From Saururus chinensis (Eukaryota > Streptophyta > Magnoliopsida > Piperales > Saururaceae), in contig CP141141.1 of NCBI GenBank assembly GCA_035235625.1, positions 11,963,968 to 12,027,967 on the forward strand: a DNA stretch of 64,000 bases, read 5' to 3'. A program made the translations under genes and the position numbers. This document shows, one piece after another, positions 46,293 to 58,600 of this stretch. The notes beneath the pieces were generated by a model that was given only the letters and a program-made list of their open reading frames with translations, was not told the origin of the DNA and did no database searches. Numbering within the stretch: the first letter of the stretch is position 1; every line of letters starts with the position of its first letter.

Positions 46293-48330
46293 TCTTCGAG
46301 AGTCAAGTTATCTCTGAGTGAATACATATTGATAGTATGAATTATTGAATAAGGGTTGTGAGATAATTAATAACATTGTTTGATATTTCTTATTTAATTA
46401 GATAAGTGAAATGATTAAAGGACTTACATAAAATGTAAGTTGATTGAAAATACTTAAGCATTACATGTGTGATGATATGCTTCTTAGGATATTGTAGTTT
46501 TTAGGCAGAACTATGTCTGGATCCGATCTTGTTGGAAACATTGGAGATGTTGACAACTAACATCGGGTGATGTTGACCCAATCCGAAAAATATTAATTTA
46601 CCTTTTTTCCCTTTAGAAGTTCTTCTCCTGAGGGCAGAGAGGTTTTGTTGTTGTTGTTTGGTTGTTTGGCTTGGTTGGTTGTAGGCTCTCTAGGCGACGA
46701 CAAGGAAGACCAGGATTGATGAGTGTAGGATGCAGTTCCTCATTTCTGCAACTTCAGTACGTAAGTATATCTTTAGCGTGAGAGTCAACTTAGTCATTTA
46801 TTTTCAGACGGATGATGGACTTGTACTTAGATGGATGACTATTCTTTGTGAATTTTTCAGACGTTGAATAATATCATATGATTTAATATTCATATTTATG
46901 AATCCTAGTTATCATGACCTAGATATTTAATTGAATGGTTTATTTTGTATTCAAGAAAAAAAAATTCTCGTAACTTACTATTCGTGCTATTAAAAAAGCT
47001 TTTAAAAATTTAGGTCGTGGCATGGAGCATTTACATGTCGACTGACCAACTATTGAGATGGGACACATAGTAGAGGGTGCTCCATTAGGAGCTAGATATA
47101 TATTTTTTACACCGTTATATTTTTAACATAGTTTTATGTGGATATGTTAAATTTATGTGTTAAATTTGACTCCTTAAAGTGGAATGTTTGGAGGAGAAAA
47201 ACCAAAAATCCACAAAGAGCCTTGCGATTGTATTGAGGAGAGTTAGACCACCAATGCCCTTATTAGGTAATTGCATTTCATTATCACATTTAATATAATG
47301 AATATAAGCTATGCAAGGTTAATTAAAACGAATTATGCTTATAAATTGTGCAGGCCATTTGGCAGCCATACTCACCTCAGGCATTGGCCGAGTTTCCTGC
47401 TCTTTGTATAGAGGAAAGGGATGCGTGGTTATCTAGAACACCACCTATATGTTTTGAGATTGTAGAGATGCATGTGCCTCATATTTAACTTGGAGCAAGA
47501 TATTCCTCCTCACATGGTAGAATTTATCCATTAGATCACTCTACGCATCATGCAATATACATTGCTCAATGGGATAATAGGAGAGCTACTATTATATGAG
47601 GCGAGATGGCTACAACATTGCGTGATGTTCATAGCCCGTATATGCGGTGGTTTTTGCCTATTAAACGAAGATATATTTTACCACGCGATGATTTAGAGGA
47701 GATGGCCTATCGGCCTATGGGTGCGTTAGAGGTAGCTTTGGTAAGTATATCTTAATTAATTATATCATATTAAATTTTTATTTCTCATTTATTCTTTATA
47801 TAATTTTTATTTTATTTTTTGTAGCTTGGTTTAGCGTGATAGACATATACACCTTTGACTCACGCAGTTAACACCTATATTTCGGGTGAGGTCTTATTAG
47901 CATCATGTGAATCGATCATTAGGCATCATGAAGATGTCCTTTGTAGCTTTCCACTACTTTGGTCAATTAGGCAGCTCAAACACCACTAAGGTATGCTTTA
48001 TATACAGATATTTCATCTTTATTTGCAGCACCTGGCTCTCCTCCTTTGTTTTCACGAGTTTCAGCTTCGCATGATCATCCACATTCATCATCTTCAGTTG
48101 CTCTAAATGTAGCCTATCCCCGGCCAGTTGACATATTGATTTTTCTTATAGAATATACTAGACGATAGTGGGCAGTTTGTGCGGATCCTATCCCATTATC
48201 TTCATAAGCATGTTTGGGTGAACCATCTATTATTTATGCGGATTAGGAAAATCAAGAGGAGCCAATAGAGCATTGTCAGAGTTGAGGTTATAGGGGTAGG
48301 AGGGGTAGAGCTAATTAGAGTTGTTAATAC

Positions 48331-48986
48331 TTGTCTTGTAAATTGAATATTTTGAGGATATTGTATCTAATTTATATATTTTATAGGCTTTCTAATCACT
48401 TGATATGTACATATTCATGTGATCTATATATTGGTTGTGTGGATATTAGTGTGTTACAAATGATACTTATATAGGGGTTACTTCTAGGTTCGATGAATCT
48501 TAAAAATATTAATTTGATTTTATCATTTACAAGGGCAAAATTGATTTAAACCTCCAACTTCAACAAAAAAAAGGGCAAGAGAGGTGATTGCATCGTCATT
48601 AGGAAGGATGAAATCTCCTTTATGTAGAAAGATGAAATCTACCCAAAAGGGAGAATTCGTCCATTAGATTTTGTCCTTTAACCCACTTAAACCCTCCCCA
48701 CTTAAACAGTTAGCCGAAGATAGGCTAAGTTAGGTAATTTTATCTTTGTAAATGACAAAATACCAATGAAATTAATTTAAAATAAATTTCATCATTTTAA
48801 AGGATAAATTATAAAAAAAATTTAATAAAAAAACCGCACTGGGCATCCACGTGGCCAAAATAAATACTATTTTAGTTATTAACTCTCTTTATTATTTTGA
48901 TAAATATGTTTTAATATTAGTTATATAATTTACCTTAAAAAAATAGAGTCAGCTGTTAAAATACTATTTTGATAAATATTTTTTAA
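48331..48986. other. Spacer with fragments of the foldback family
   Basis: The part 48590-48820 has repeated gatgaaatct / agattttgtc words and 48840-48950 resembles one arm of the foldback elements (ccacgtggccaaaataaata then ctattttagttatta). No gene. Confidence 0.4.
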
Positions 48987-49287
48987 GAAAAATTATATAA
49001 ATAATAATTAAAAAAAATATTTACCAAAATAAATTACTTTGGAAAATATTTTCTAAAGTAGTATTCTTTTTTGCTATGCGCCTGTGTGATTATTTTTTTA
49101 AACGACAAAATCGTCTTGAAACCAATTTCGCTGTTCTAAACGACGAAATCAACTTAAAAATTAAAAAAAAAGTCACACAGGCGCCAACTAGTTACGTGGC
49201 AAAAAGGAATACTACTTTGAGAAATATTTCCCAAAGTAGTTTATTTTGGTAAATATTATTTTTTAATTATTATTTATATAATTTCTC
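48987..49287. mobile_element. Foldback (long inverted repeat) element upstream of the reductase gene
   Basis: The left arm 48987-49090 (gaaaaattatataaataata ... ttaccaaaataaattacttt ... cgcctgtgtgat) is matched at roughly nine of ten positions by the reverse complement of the right arm 49171-49287. The 80-bp centre has cgacaaaatcg / acgacgaaatcaac words. The arms share sequence with the element at 32738-33597, so this is one family. A following 88-bp direct duplication lies at about 49290-49465. The element ends about 360 bp before the reductase start codon. Confidence 0.8.
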
Positions 49288-49647
49288 TTATTTTTTACTA
49301 TATGATATTTTTGTTAAATATTTTTAAAATATCATTTGGTAAATATTTTTTAATTATTATTTATATAATTTCTCCTATTTTTTACTCTATGATATTTTTG
49401 TTAAATATTTTTAAAATATTATTTAATTATTTTTTCCTTATATATAGAAATTTGAAAGTTATATATATTAAATATTTAAAAAAAAACAGCGCCATCAATT
49501 TCTGTCCGTCTGTAGTTTCTACTGCAAAATCCGCTTTTTTTAAACAGTTGAGGCGTAGTCGATCGCAGCGTGGTGGCCTTGTGGGTGGAAACTGGGTTTC
49601 TTCGACGTAGAACTGTGGACCTTTTTCTGAGACGGAAAAACATATAT
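49288..49647 (+). promoter_or_regulatory. Proximal upstream region of the reductase gene
   Basis: A candidate TATA box, ccttatatatagaa, lies at about 49437-49450, some 200 bp before the start codon. The sequence right of 49500 becomes mixed in composition and is probably the 5' untranslated region. Confidence 0.4.
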
Positions 49648-52600
49648 ATGTGGTTGTTCAGCAGAAGGGGCCCTTCTGGGTTCTCCGCTTGTTCTACAGC
49701 AGCAGACGTTACACAAGAAATTCATGGGACCGGTCTTACTGCCATTGTTACAGGTGGGTTGTATTCGTTATTTGAAAATTCTTTTGGAGGTTCATGGATG
49801 GCTTTCTGGTATGTGAAGGGATTGATGAAACAGGTTGATGAAATTTTGGGTCTTTGTAGTGGTAGTCATTTTTGTGGATGGTGGTATATTTTTAAATATT
49901 CGTTTGAGAAGTTGTTGATAGGCTCCGCTAAAATGTTAATCGGCCTGGAGATGTTCGGCATTGGAAGACATTCAATTGTGTTTGTGGTTGGTGGTTCAAT
50001 TAGTTATTGGAGGCTAGTTGGCGTAGGTTCTTATGATAGCAATGGTCGGGCTTGAAGATGCTCTGCTTCTGCTACAACTGGCTAGCTTATATTTTTAAGT
50101 GGGTGTTGAATGGATATGTGTGTAGGAGTATGCGAGGGTCAATGTACGTGAGCAACCGACGATAGTATTAAGAAATATCCGATATGGGTTGGACATTTTA
50201 GGGTGTGCGTTGAAGGGAATTTGAGAAATAGGAAGATAATCTGTAAAAGAAAGTAAATAAAATAAATGTGACCAGGATTTTGGTGCTACTTCGCCTTACA
50301 ATGAAATCTATTCAAGGATAGGGAGTAACTGTGAAACTAATTCTCCCTGTCTTGCTGAGAAATAAGCTTAAAAAAAGCCTTCCCATTTGCACACTTAATC
50401 CACCTTCAAATATAACTACGCTAAAAGGTACAAATAACTAATTCACATATGCTAAATGTTTTCAATTTTTCAGTTTTAATTAGGAGACACTTCCCATATG
50501 AGATATCTCAGCTAAATCGAAGGTTGTAAGAATAACCTGTTATTTCTGTTAATAAATCACACCTTAGAAAATGCCAACAAAGACATTCAATGAAGCAACC
50601 TACATGCATAGAGGACCATTTCTTTAAACTTTTTTTGTTTTGTTTGGTTCTCTCTGAGGCCAGCGACTAAATTGGTTCTACTTCTATTAATTATGAAGGA
50701 GTATCATTCTCTTGTTTATTCTTATTATATTTGGTTGTTTTAGTCTAAGATTATAGAGATCAAATTTACTATTTATAAAATTTAAAACTTATTACTATGT
50801 GATACACAGAAAAGAAAGAAATTCATTGTATGTGCCTTTTACTTATAGAAGTACTCAGGTGTTGCATGTTTCTGGGACTCAGTTTTGGCATTAGCATAGG
50901 AGCCTTAGTAATCTGCAATTAATGCTTTGGCAGTGTGTAGATCATATGGATACATATATGAAGAGAAATTTTGGTAAATGTTACGTGGATGTTTGATGTA
51001 TTTTACAATGTGGACATTTACTATCTTGGATTTTTTTATCTTGTTTATAACGAGAATGTAATAGGCGCACAAATTATGACTTTGCTTTTAGTAAATTTAT
51101 CATATCCAGTGTTCGTAATATCCTTTCTGTTTTCTGGTGATTATGCTTTTAATTGTGCTTCATGCACATGAGAGGTTTAACGATTTTTTATATATAACTA
51201 TGTAGGACCAGAAGCTTTCTTTTACATATCATTTTGGAATGACTAAAAGTTTTCTATATTATTCTTTCTGGTGCCACGCCCTTATTTTCCCTTTTCACTG
51301 ACAGGCCATAAATTTAAGGTTCTTATGATGGACTGTATAACTTACCTTATTTGAGGTGCTTTACTGGTGCCTTCTTTCTTTGTTTTCTGTGTGAAGAAAT
51401 GGGTTATCTCTATCTGAAGCTTGGCCTAATCTCATGCGATTGTCAGCATTCAGGATTTTTATAAGCACATTGATTGGTTGTTGTGTGTAACAAATAATTT
51501 TGTGGTTTGCGATTTAGGCATTTTTGAAATAGGAAAATCTAAACAATTATAAATATACTTATGCTTGGGATGCCTTTTTTCTTAATTTTGTGTGGTTTAC
51601 AGGGGCTTCCAGTGGCATTGGAGCTGAGACAGCACGTGTTCTTGCACTTTGTGGAGTTCATGTAATCATTGGAGTCAGGAACTTGGCTGCTGGTGTGAAT
51701 GTGAGAGAGACAATAATTGAGGAAAAGCCAACAGCCAAAGTTGATGTAATGGAGTTAGATCTCAGCTCAATGGAATCGGTTAGGAAGTTTGCTTCAGATT
51801 TTAAATCCAAAAAACTTCCTTTGAACATTCTAATGTAAGCTATTCAACTTGGTAATAAGTACACATGAAATTTAGGATCTGCATACAGTCACAGTCATTA
51901 GCAGAACCTTAATAGAGTCTATCTGGTTGCCAATTCTTTTATTCTAGGCAATTATATTTAGTGTACCACCACTAGCCATCAAGGATATGGCTGAATCATT
52001 GACGTGATATGTTTACCTTTTGTAGATGATGCCCTTCACACGTGGGTGCCCAAATAATGCATATTTGTTCGAAAGAACTTTGTGGTTTATGTTGTTTGAG
52101 ATGCTAATTTTCATGTTTCTTTTACAGCAATAATGCCGGAGTTATGGCAACCCCCTTCATGCTTTCTCAAGATGGTTTAGAGCTTCAGTTTGCAACAAAT
52201 CATGTGGGTATGTTTTGAAGTCTTAACTCTTCCAAATGAGCAAATTGTCTCTTTCAAACTCTCAGAGGTCGAAAGATATAAAGGGATGAATTAAAAATAT
52301 GGGTGTTATCAAAGAATAGATATAAAAAGGCATTAGATAGGGGCAATTTGAGGCTATTATGTGAGGGGCTTGGTTCATGGTGGTTGATGACTGTGGGTAA
52401 GGGTTGTAAAGTCGAAATTAGTAGAAGAATTAGGAGATGACTATATTATATTGCACCTGAATTCTCGACATTAACCTGTGTATTGAAGAAGGCATGATAC
52501 ATATCTTTGGGTTGGCGTCACAACAACAAATGAGAAAAGCTTGTTAAGATGGAAAAAAATAGCAAAAAGGTAGCAAACTTGTGTAGGATTCTTAATTTTG

Positions 52601-55600
52601 ATAAATATGCTGCTAAGTAGAATGTTTAAGGTTGATTTTTGTGTTGGCTACTTTAATGAGAAAACAATGTCTTCTTGATGTGTGTGGATGCATCTTTAGG
52701 CAATAGTTAGGTGTGCTATAGGACTAGCTAAGGATTGAAGACTGTAATGATGATGCTTTTTAGTTGAAACTGTTTGATCATGCACATATTATGGATTGTG
52801 GAGTTGGAAGACTTTTATGTTCCACTCCCTAAACCATGCAAGCTTGTGATTGGCAATTCGAGTAGAGAACTGATGGAAGAAGGCCTTTACTAGGTGCTTA
52901 ATTGGCTGGTTAAGGAGGAGATAGGGACTGGCCTGCATGAATAAGCTTGAAAATTTGTCAAAGCCACCAGATTTGCAATTATGCAAGACAAGTTGGTGCA
53001 ACGTCAGTGTTTTATATATCCTGGCTTCCTCCAAGCAGCTAGTAAAGGGGGGACAACTTCAATTTACCTTATATGTGATCAATGGAAGTGGGGATGCAGG
53101 CTTGCCAATGGTGGCAGGAAATTTTTTCTTGGTCACAGCTGTAAGACTTGGTAGATATTTTGTATTAGATGAGGACAGGCAGAAGTGAGGATGAGCCAGA
53201 ATCCCTTGAGATTTTGTTCATGTAATACTACGGGCTTTGCCTAAGGCTATGATGTAGTATGGTTTTAGGCTTTGCCTAAGGCTATGATGCAGTATGGTTT
53301 TAAGAGCCAATCTATATGCGTATATGTGGACAACTGGAGTACGAAAGCCTCTGTTAATGACCAGGAGACACAATATGTGGGGTGTGGCACCATACATACT
53401 TAAATTTGATATGGTGCTTGATGTAAAAAGGTAGGAAGCTTTTGGGCAGTGTCTCAAATGAGACTATGCTCAAAACTAGTTTCCTACAGTTCTCAATGAG
53501 TTTCTTGGAGAGTTGCATAGGGTTCATAACTGTTGTAAGAAGAAGTTCGTGCTACTATCTATCAGATTAGCTTGCAAGGAATGAAGGGGCCCATTTTGAA
53601 TCCTTCTCGTTTTGGGGAAAGGAATGAGATGGGACAAACTATCCTTGATTTTTCAATAGCAAATGGTCTAGGCATTGGAAATACATACTTTAAGAAGAGG
53701 GAGGAGCATTCAAACCCTAAGGTCTGGACCTAATAAGAGCCAAATAAACTTTTTCTTAGTTAGAAGTGAGGATGGAAGGACTTGCAAGGATTGCAAAGTT
53801 GTTCTTGGTGAACCTTTAACACTACAACGTAGATTACTTATTTTAGATGTCTGCATGAAGGGATGGAGGAAGCAAAAAGGAATGATAAACTTGAGCCTAA
53901 GATCAAGTAGTAGAATTTGAAGAGTGAAATACTCAATATCTTTGTGGAGAGATTGAGGGTGGAAGGAAATTGGAAGTTGGATGAGGAACCAACAACAATA
54001 TGGGGTATCATGGCTAATTGCATTAAAAATTGGGGAAAGAAATGCTTGGGGAAGTGAGGAGAAGGGAATCAAAGAAGCAAACATGGTGGAAATGTGACGA
54101 AGTTCAAAGAGTCGTTAAGGAAAAGATATGTTCCCTCAAGGGGTAACAAAAACGTAAAAGTTGGGAGAGTTAGTAGAGACATATTAAGGTTAGAAGAGAG
54201 GCTAAAAAAGTAGTGAGTGAAGCTAGATTTAAGGTGTTTGATGACTTGTACAATATGTTAAGATTGAAAGAGGGGAAGAGGGAAATATATAAGATAGCTT
54301 AGTTAAGAGGAGAGAGAAGTAGGGACTTGGATTAAGTTAGGTGCATTAAGAGTGAAGATTAAAGGGTTTTAGTAAATATGAGGAAATTAAGGAGAGAGGA
54401 GAGGGTATTTCAAGCATATATTGAATCTAGTCTTGTTATGAATATAACTTATTTTGGGAGATTTACAATAGAGGAGGTAGGAGTCGCCTTAAAGAAGATG
54501 AGGAAAGGTAAATTAAGTCCTGATGGAATTCTTATTGAAGTGTCTTGGGTGTGTTAGCTAAACTTGGTTGGCTAAGTTATTTACAATGTTTGGAAGCCAA
54601 AAAGGATGCCAAAGTAGTGGAGGAGAGGCACCATTTTAGTTTCACAACATAGTGGTTTATCTTCTTGTTGTGACAATTAATAGAGAAGTATGAGGATAGG
54701 AGACAAGACCTCTTTATGACCATAGAATTAGAAAAAGCTTATGATAAGAGTACCTTGAGCGCTCATTTGGAGTTTTTGAAGAAGAAAAGAGTTATAAGAG
54801 GTTCCATCGATATTATTAAAGATATGTACAAGGGGGTAGCGGCTACTGTAAAAACAATTGGAAGGGAATCCAAGGAGTTCCTAGTCACAATAGGTCTTAT
54901 CTTTTTGTTTTAGTTATGGATGAGCTAACTGCACGTATACAAGATAGGATACCTTGGTGAATGTATTTTGTAGATGTAGTTTTAGTTGATGAGATTATGG
55001 TAGAGTTAAATGTTAAATTAGAATTGTGGAAGGAAGCTCTAAAATCAAAAGGTTGTGAAATAAGTAAGACTAAGACGGAGCATATAGAATTTAACTCTAA
55101 GGAAGTTAGAATCTTAGTCAAAATGGATGGGCAAGAAATGCCAAGATATGAGCAATTCTAATATTTGGGCTCCATTATCTAATAAAGAGGGAGGTATTGA
55201 TAGTGATGTGGTATATAAGATAAATGCGGATGGGTAAAATGGCTGGTAGCATCGGGAGTATTGTGTGATAGGCACATCATAAATAGGTTTAAAGGTAAGT
55301 TCCATAGGACAACCACTAGTCTTCAATACTCTATGGAGTAGAATGTTGGGCACCAAAGAAAATCACATTGATAAATTGAATGTAGCTGACATGAGGATGC
55401 TAAAGTGGATGTATGGGATAACTAGAAAAGATAGGATTAAAAATGAGTATATAGGCGAACACTTAGGGGTAACAACTTTAGGGGAGAAGCGTAGGGAGTG
55501 TAGGCTTTGTTAGTATGGGTATGTACAAAGAAAACCAATGAATTCCCCATTAAGAAGGTTGGAAGGGATCTATGTAAATGATGCCAAAAGAGGGAGGAGA

Positions 55601-58600
55601 CCAAGAGAACTTGGATGAAGTTAATAAGAAAGGATTTAACTATGCTATATTTTACAAAAAGGTAGGCACGAAATAGGCTAGAATGAAGGCAGAAGATCCA
55701 TGTCGCTAACCTCAAATTGCTAGGAAAAAGTACTACTTGATTATGATTATGGTATGATTCTCTTTTTTGTGACCCAAAAATGATTTTTCACATGTATATT
55801 GATTAGGGTTTCAAGCGGGCTGGATAGGGCCGGGTCAAAGCAAGGCCCAAGCCCTAGCCCTAAAAATGATACCCCGGCCTTGATCCCTACCTTGGCCCTA
55901 AGTGGGCTTTGAAAATGCTGGCTATAAACCTGCCTAAGCAGGCTCAAGTTGGGCTTCGAGGTTTTTTTATTTTCAGTTTTTTTTTGAGTAAAAATACAAA
56001 TGCAACACTCAAAATAAGCTTTCACTAATAAACAAAATCTCCTTTGAGTTAGATTATTTTTGCAAAGAACTTATAATCTCCTTGGAGAGGCACAGAAAGT
56101 CTCGGGAATAGAACTATCAGATGGTGAAGTTGGCACTTGGGAAGCCATGGAGCTATTCCAGAAACTGCTGAAGGAGCCTCACCTTTTCAAAATAACACAG
56201 ATCACTGAAAAAGAATATATGCATTTCCATCTATAATCATCAAAATAAAAGTATTAATAAAGCTATGTCTAACTAGCATAACCCCTATGCATGATGATAC
56301 ATGCGCACTGGCATCACAAAGGTATACAAGCAGGCTATGGTCATTGCAAAGGCAGCCTGGATCGGTTATTTGAAGGAGTCTGGAAATGGACTGCAGGTGA
56401 TAGGCATGCAGTTGCCTATAAAAGAACTAAGCATTACATCTAATCAGTTAATAGTAGATGCAAGCCAAAAAATTGGCAACCAGTTTTCTTTCCCATTAAC
56501 ACAGAATTATACATTAAGGGCTCAAAACCAATTCATTGAAGAAACACCCTGAATATGGCCATTCCAGGCTGCCAACTTTTCAGACTCAGAAATGCCTGTG
56601 GGTGTTTATGCATGTCTTTATAATGAATACATATTACTATTATGTGTGCTTAACATATGCATAGATACACATGTGCATACACAACAGCTAGTAATCGGAG
56701 ACTCCAAATTATGCAAAAGTTAAAAGTAAGATGGTTGAAAATGAAAACCATCTCCTCCCTCGAAGCTGAGGAAATCATGATTCATGCCCAAGTAAACCAG
56801 TCACCAAAACACGACCACAAATTCTATGTCCTCAATGACCAAGAGTACAAAGGACTTCAAGGGTGTCTGCTCAAATTCATCCATAAATTAATATTCCCCA
56901 ACTAGAAACATTTTATGTAACTGATTCTGAATATTTCTAACACTATGAAATTCTTGAACAATTCTGCTGTACTTTAAGGGACATAACATAAATTTAACCA
57001 TTTTTTCCTTGTTTAGTCAGAGTAAGACTGTTGCATTGGGGCGGGTTGCAGACCGGGCTTACAAGTTTTTTTTGCACATGGCCTTGACCCAGACCTAAAT
57101 GACTTGGGCCTAAATTTTTTTGGCCCGGCCCTTAATTGGGCTAAAAATTTTAAGGCCCTTACCCTCTGTTTTTCTTGCCAGGTAGGGTGGGCTGATGAGC
57201 CGGCCCTAAAAACTTGCAGCCCTAGTATTGACAAGTAAGCATATAGCAATGTATAAAACCACTAATATAATCTGAAACAATCATAACATCATTAGAATGC
57301 ACTTATAGTAACATAAATTAGGCTGATTGAGTAGAAAACATGATGTATGAAGCTAGAAATGAATAAGTCTGAAGATAATGTCATTGATCAAGTTTTTAAC
57401 ATGATGGACGAGGTCTAAATAAAGCCTATAATACATACACCAATAGTTACTAGAGTGATGTGGCAGTTCCATATCAACTGCCGGCAGCCTGCCCACAGCT
57501 CAAGGAAAAAAAATTAAATGATGACTGCTGCCAGTAGTTACTATGAAAACCATATCACCTTCTGGCAATTCAAAAATGAAATAATATTGAAAGATCTGCA
57601 GGCAGATCAGAATTCACATTAAACTGGCGGCAGCTGCCAACAAGTTGATATCAACTACCCGTGTTACAGCCAGAAGGTCAGGAAAAAAATTATAGAACTG
57701 CCAGAAGTGCAGATTATGGGAAAAAAAATGGATGGATCTAAAAGAAGTTTATTATCAGATATTGCTGGATCTAAAGAAGAATTAAAACTAAAAGAAAATT
57801 TACTAGTAAGTTGCTGCCGACAGCTAAGTAATTGCATATCTCACTGAATGCTGTTGCTCATAGAAGTGCTGGAAGGGGGCTGGAGTTCAGATCTGATCTT
57901 GGAGAAGTGGGGTGTGGGAAAATGTTGGGCTTTTTCTTCTTTTGCTTATCTGACCTTACTCTATTTCAATTTATGGCTTCTCATTTTAAAATGTTTATGA
58001 AATGTCTATGACTCTATGTTTAAGAAAAATAAATATAGAGTGTTCCTCACCTTGGCTTATTTCTTAAACTTTTTGGTTGGTATTGCCTTCAGATTCCTCT
58101 CATGGCTTCCTTTAGACTCGAATTAAGGAACTATTTTTCTTTTGCAGGCCATTTCCTGTTGTCAAATCTTTTAGTAGAAATTATGAAAACTACTGCACAT
58201 GAAAGTAGAATAGAAGGTCGGATTGTTAATGTTTCATCTGATGCCCACATGTTTGCATATCGTGAAGGGATCAAATTCAATGAGATTAATGATAAATCCA
58301 GGTAAATTTCATCTATGTATAATGCTCACATATTTATGAGACTTGAAGTTGGATGCCTACTCTTGTAGCATATACTCTGTTTTTCTTGTCTTTCGCCTTT
58401 ACATTTTTCATTTAGTTCCAGCATAGATAGATATACAGATCATTTACTGGAGGTGATAAAATAAATATTCAATTAGATAATACTAAGAATTCAATTAGGT
58501 AACTACTTTCTCTAGAGTATGTAAAATTAACCTCTAGTGTATTCTTGCTAACAAGGGGTACCACAGTCTTTAGGACCAGACTAGAAAGTCAAAACAACTG

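Larger units (their letters stand above)
40309..47022 (+). mobile_element. Lone LTR (Ty3/gypsy type) inside the mobile-domain gene
   Basis: It begins TGTAACGTCTGAGAATTTTC and ends AAAAATTTAGGTCGTGGCA, with TG..CA ends. The flanks GGGAG (40304-40308) and TGGAG (47023-47027) are a 5-bp target duplication with one change. Removing it restores the reading of a conserved motif (WSWE|HLHV) of the host gene, which fixes both borders. Without the nested hAT it is close to 4.0 kb. A TATA-like cctataaaaggggc lies at 40673, about 365 bp from the left edge. A GC-rich block and short tandem arrays follow, like the lone LTR at 10915-16037. No gag-pol was found, so it is a solo LTR. Confidence 0.8.
39390..48330 (+). 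pseudogene. Plant mobile domain (MAIN-like) gene, split by a lone LTR
   Basis: The plant mobile domain occurs in MAIN-type proteins and in many copies carried by MULE and other transposons. Fragments in order: SGPIDELVLVQQELDRLA (39415-39470); after an intron, ERARFGHFIHLQYAQLDRP (one stop follows), ETQTFHLPYGEMFITLMDM, FLGLCIDGLAVTG, LSWLLGEFCALPADA and HACAYLLHLLGPTIF (39645-40030). After another intron, QLWSWE ends at 40308; the LTR insertion follows, and HLHVD resumes at 47028 with MGHIVEGAPLGARY. Further exons carry WQPYSPQALAEFPALCIEE and TPPICFEIVEMHVPH (47350-47490), then YMRWFLPIKRRYILP (47638-47685) and, near 48110-48300, a low-conservation tail ending Arg/Gly-rich. Several stops and the insertion make it inactive. 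Confidence 0.8.
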
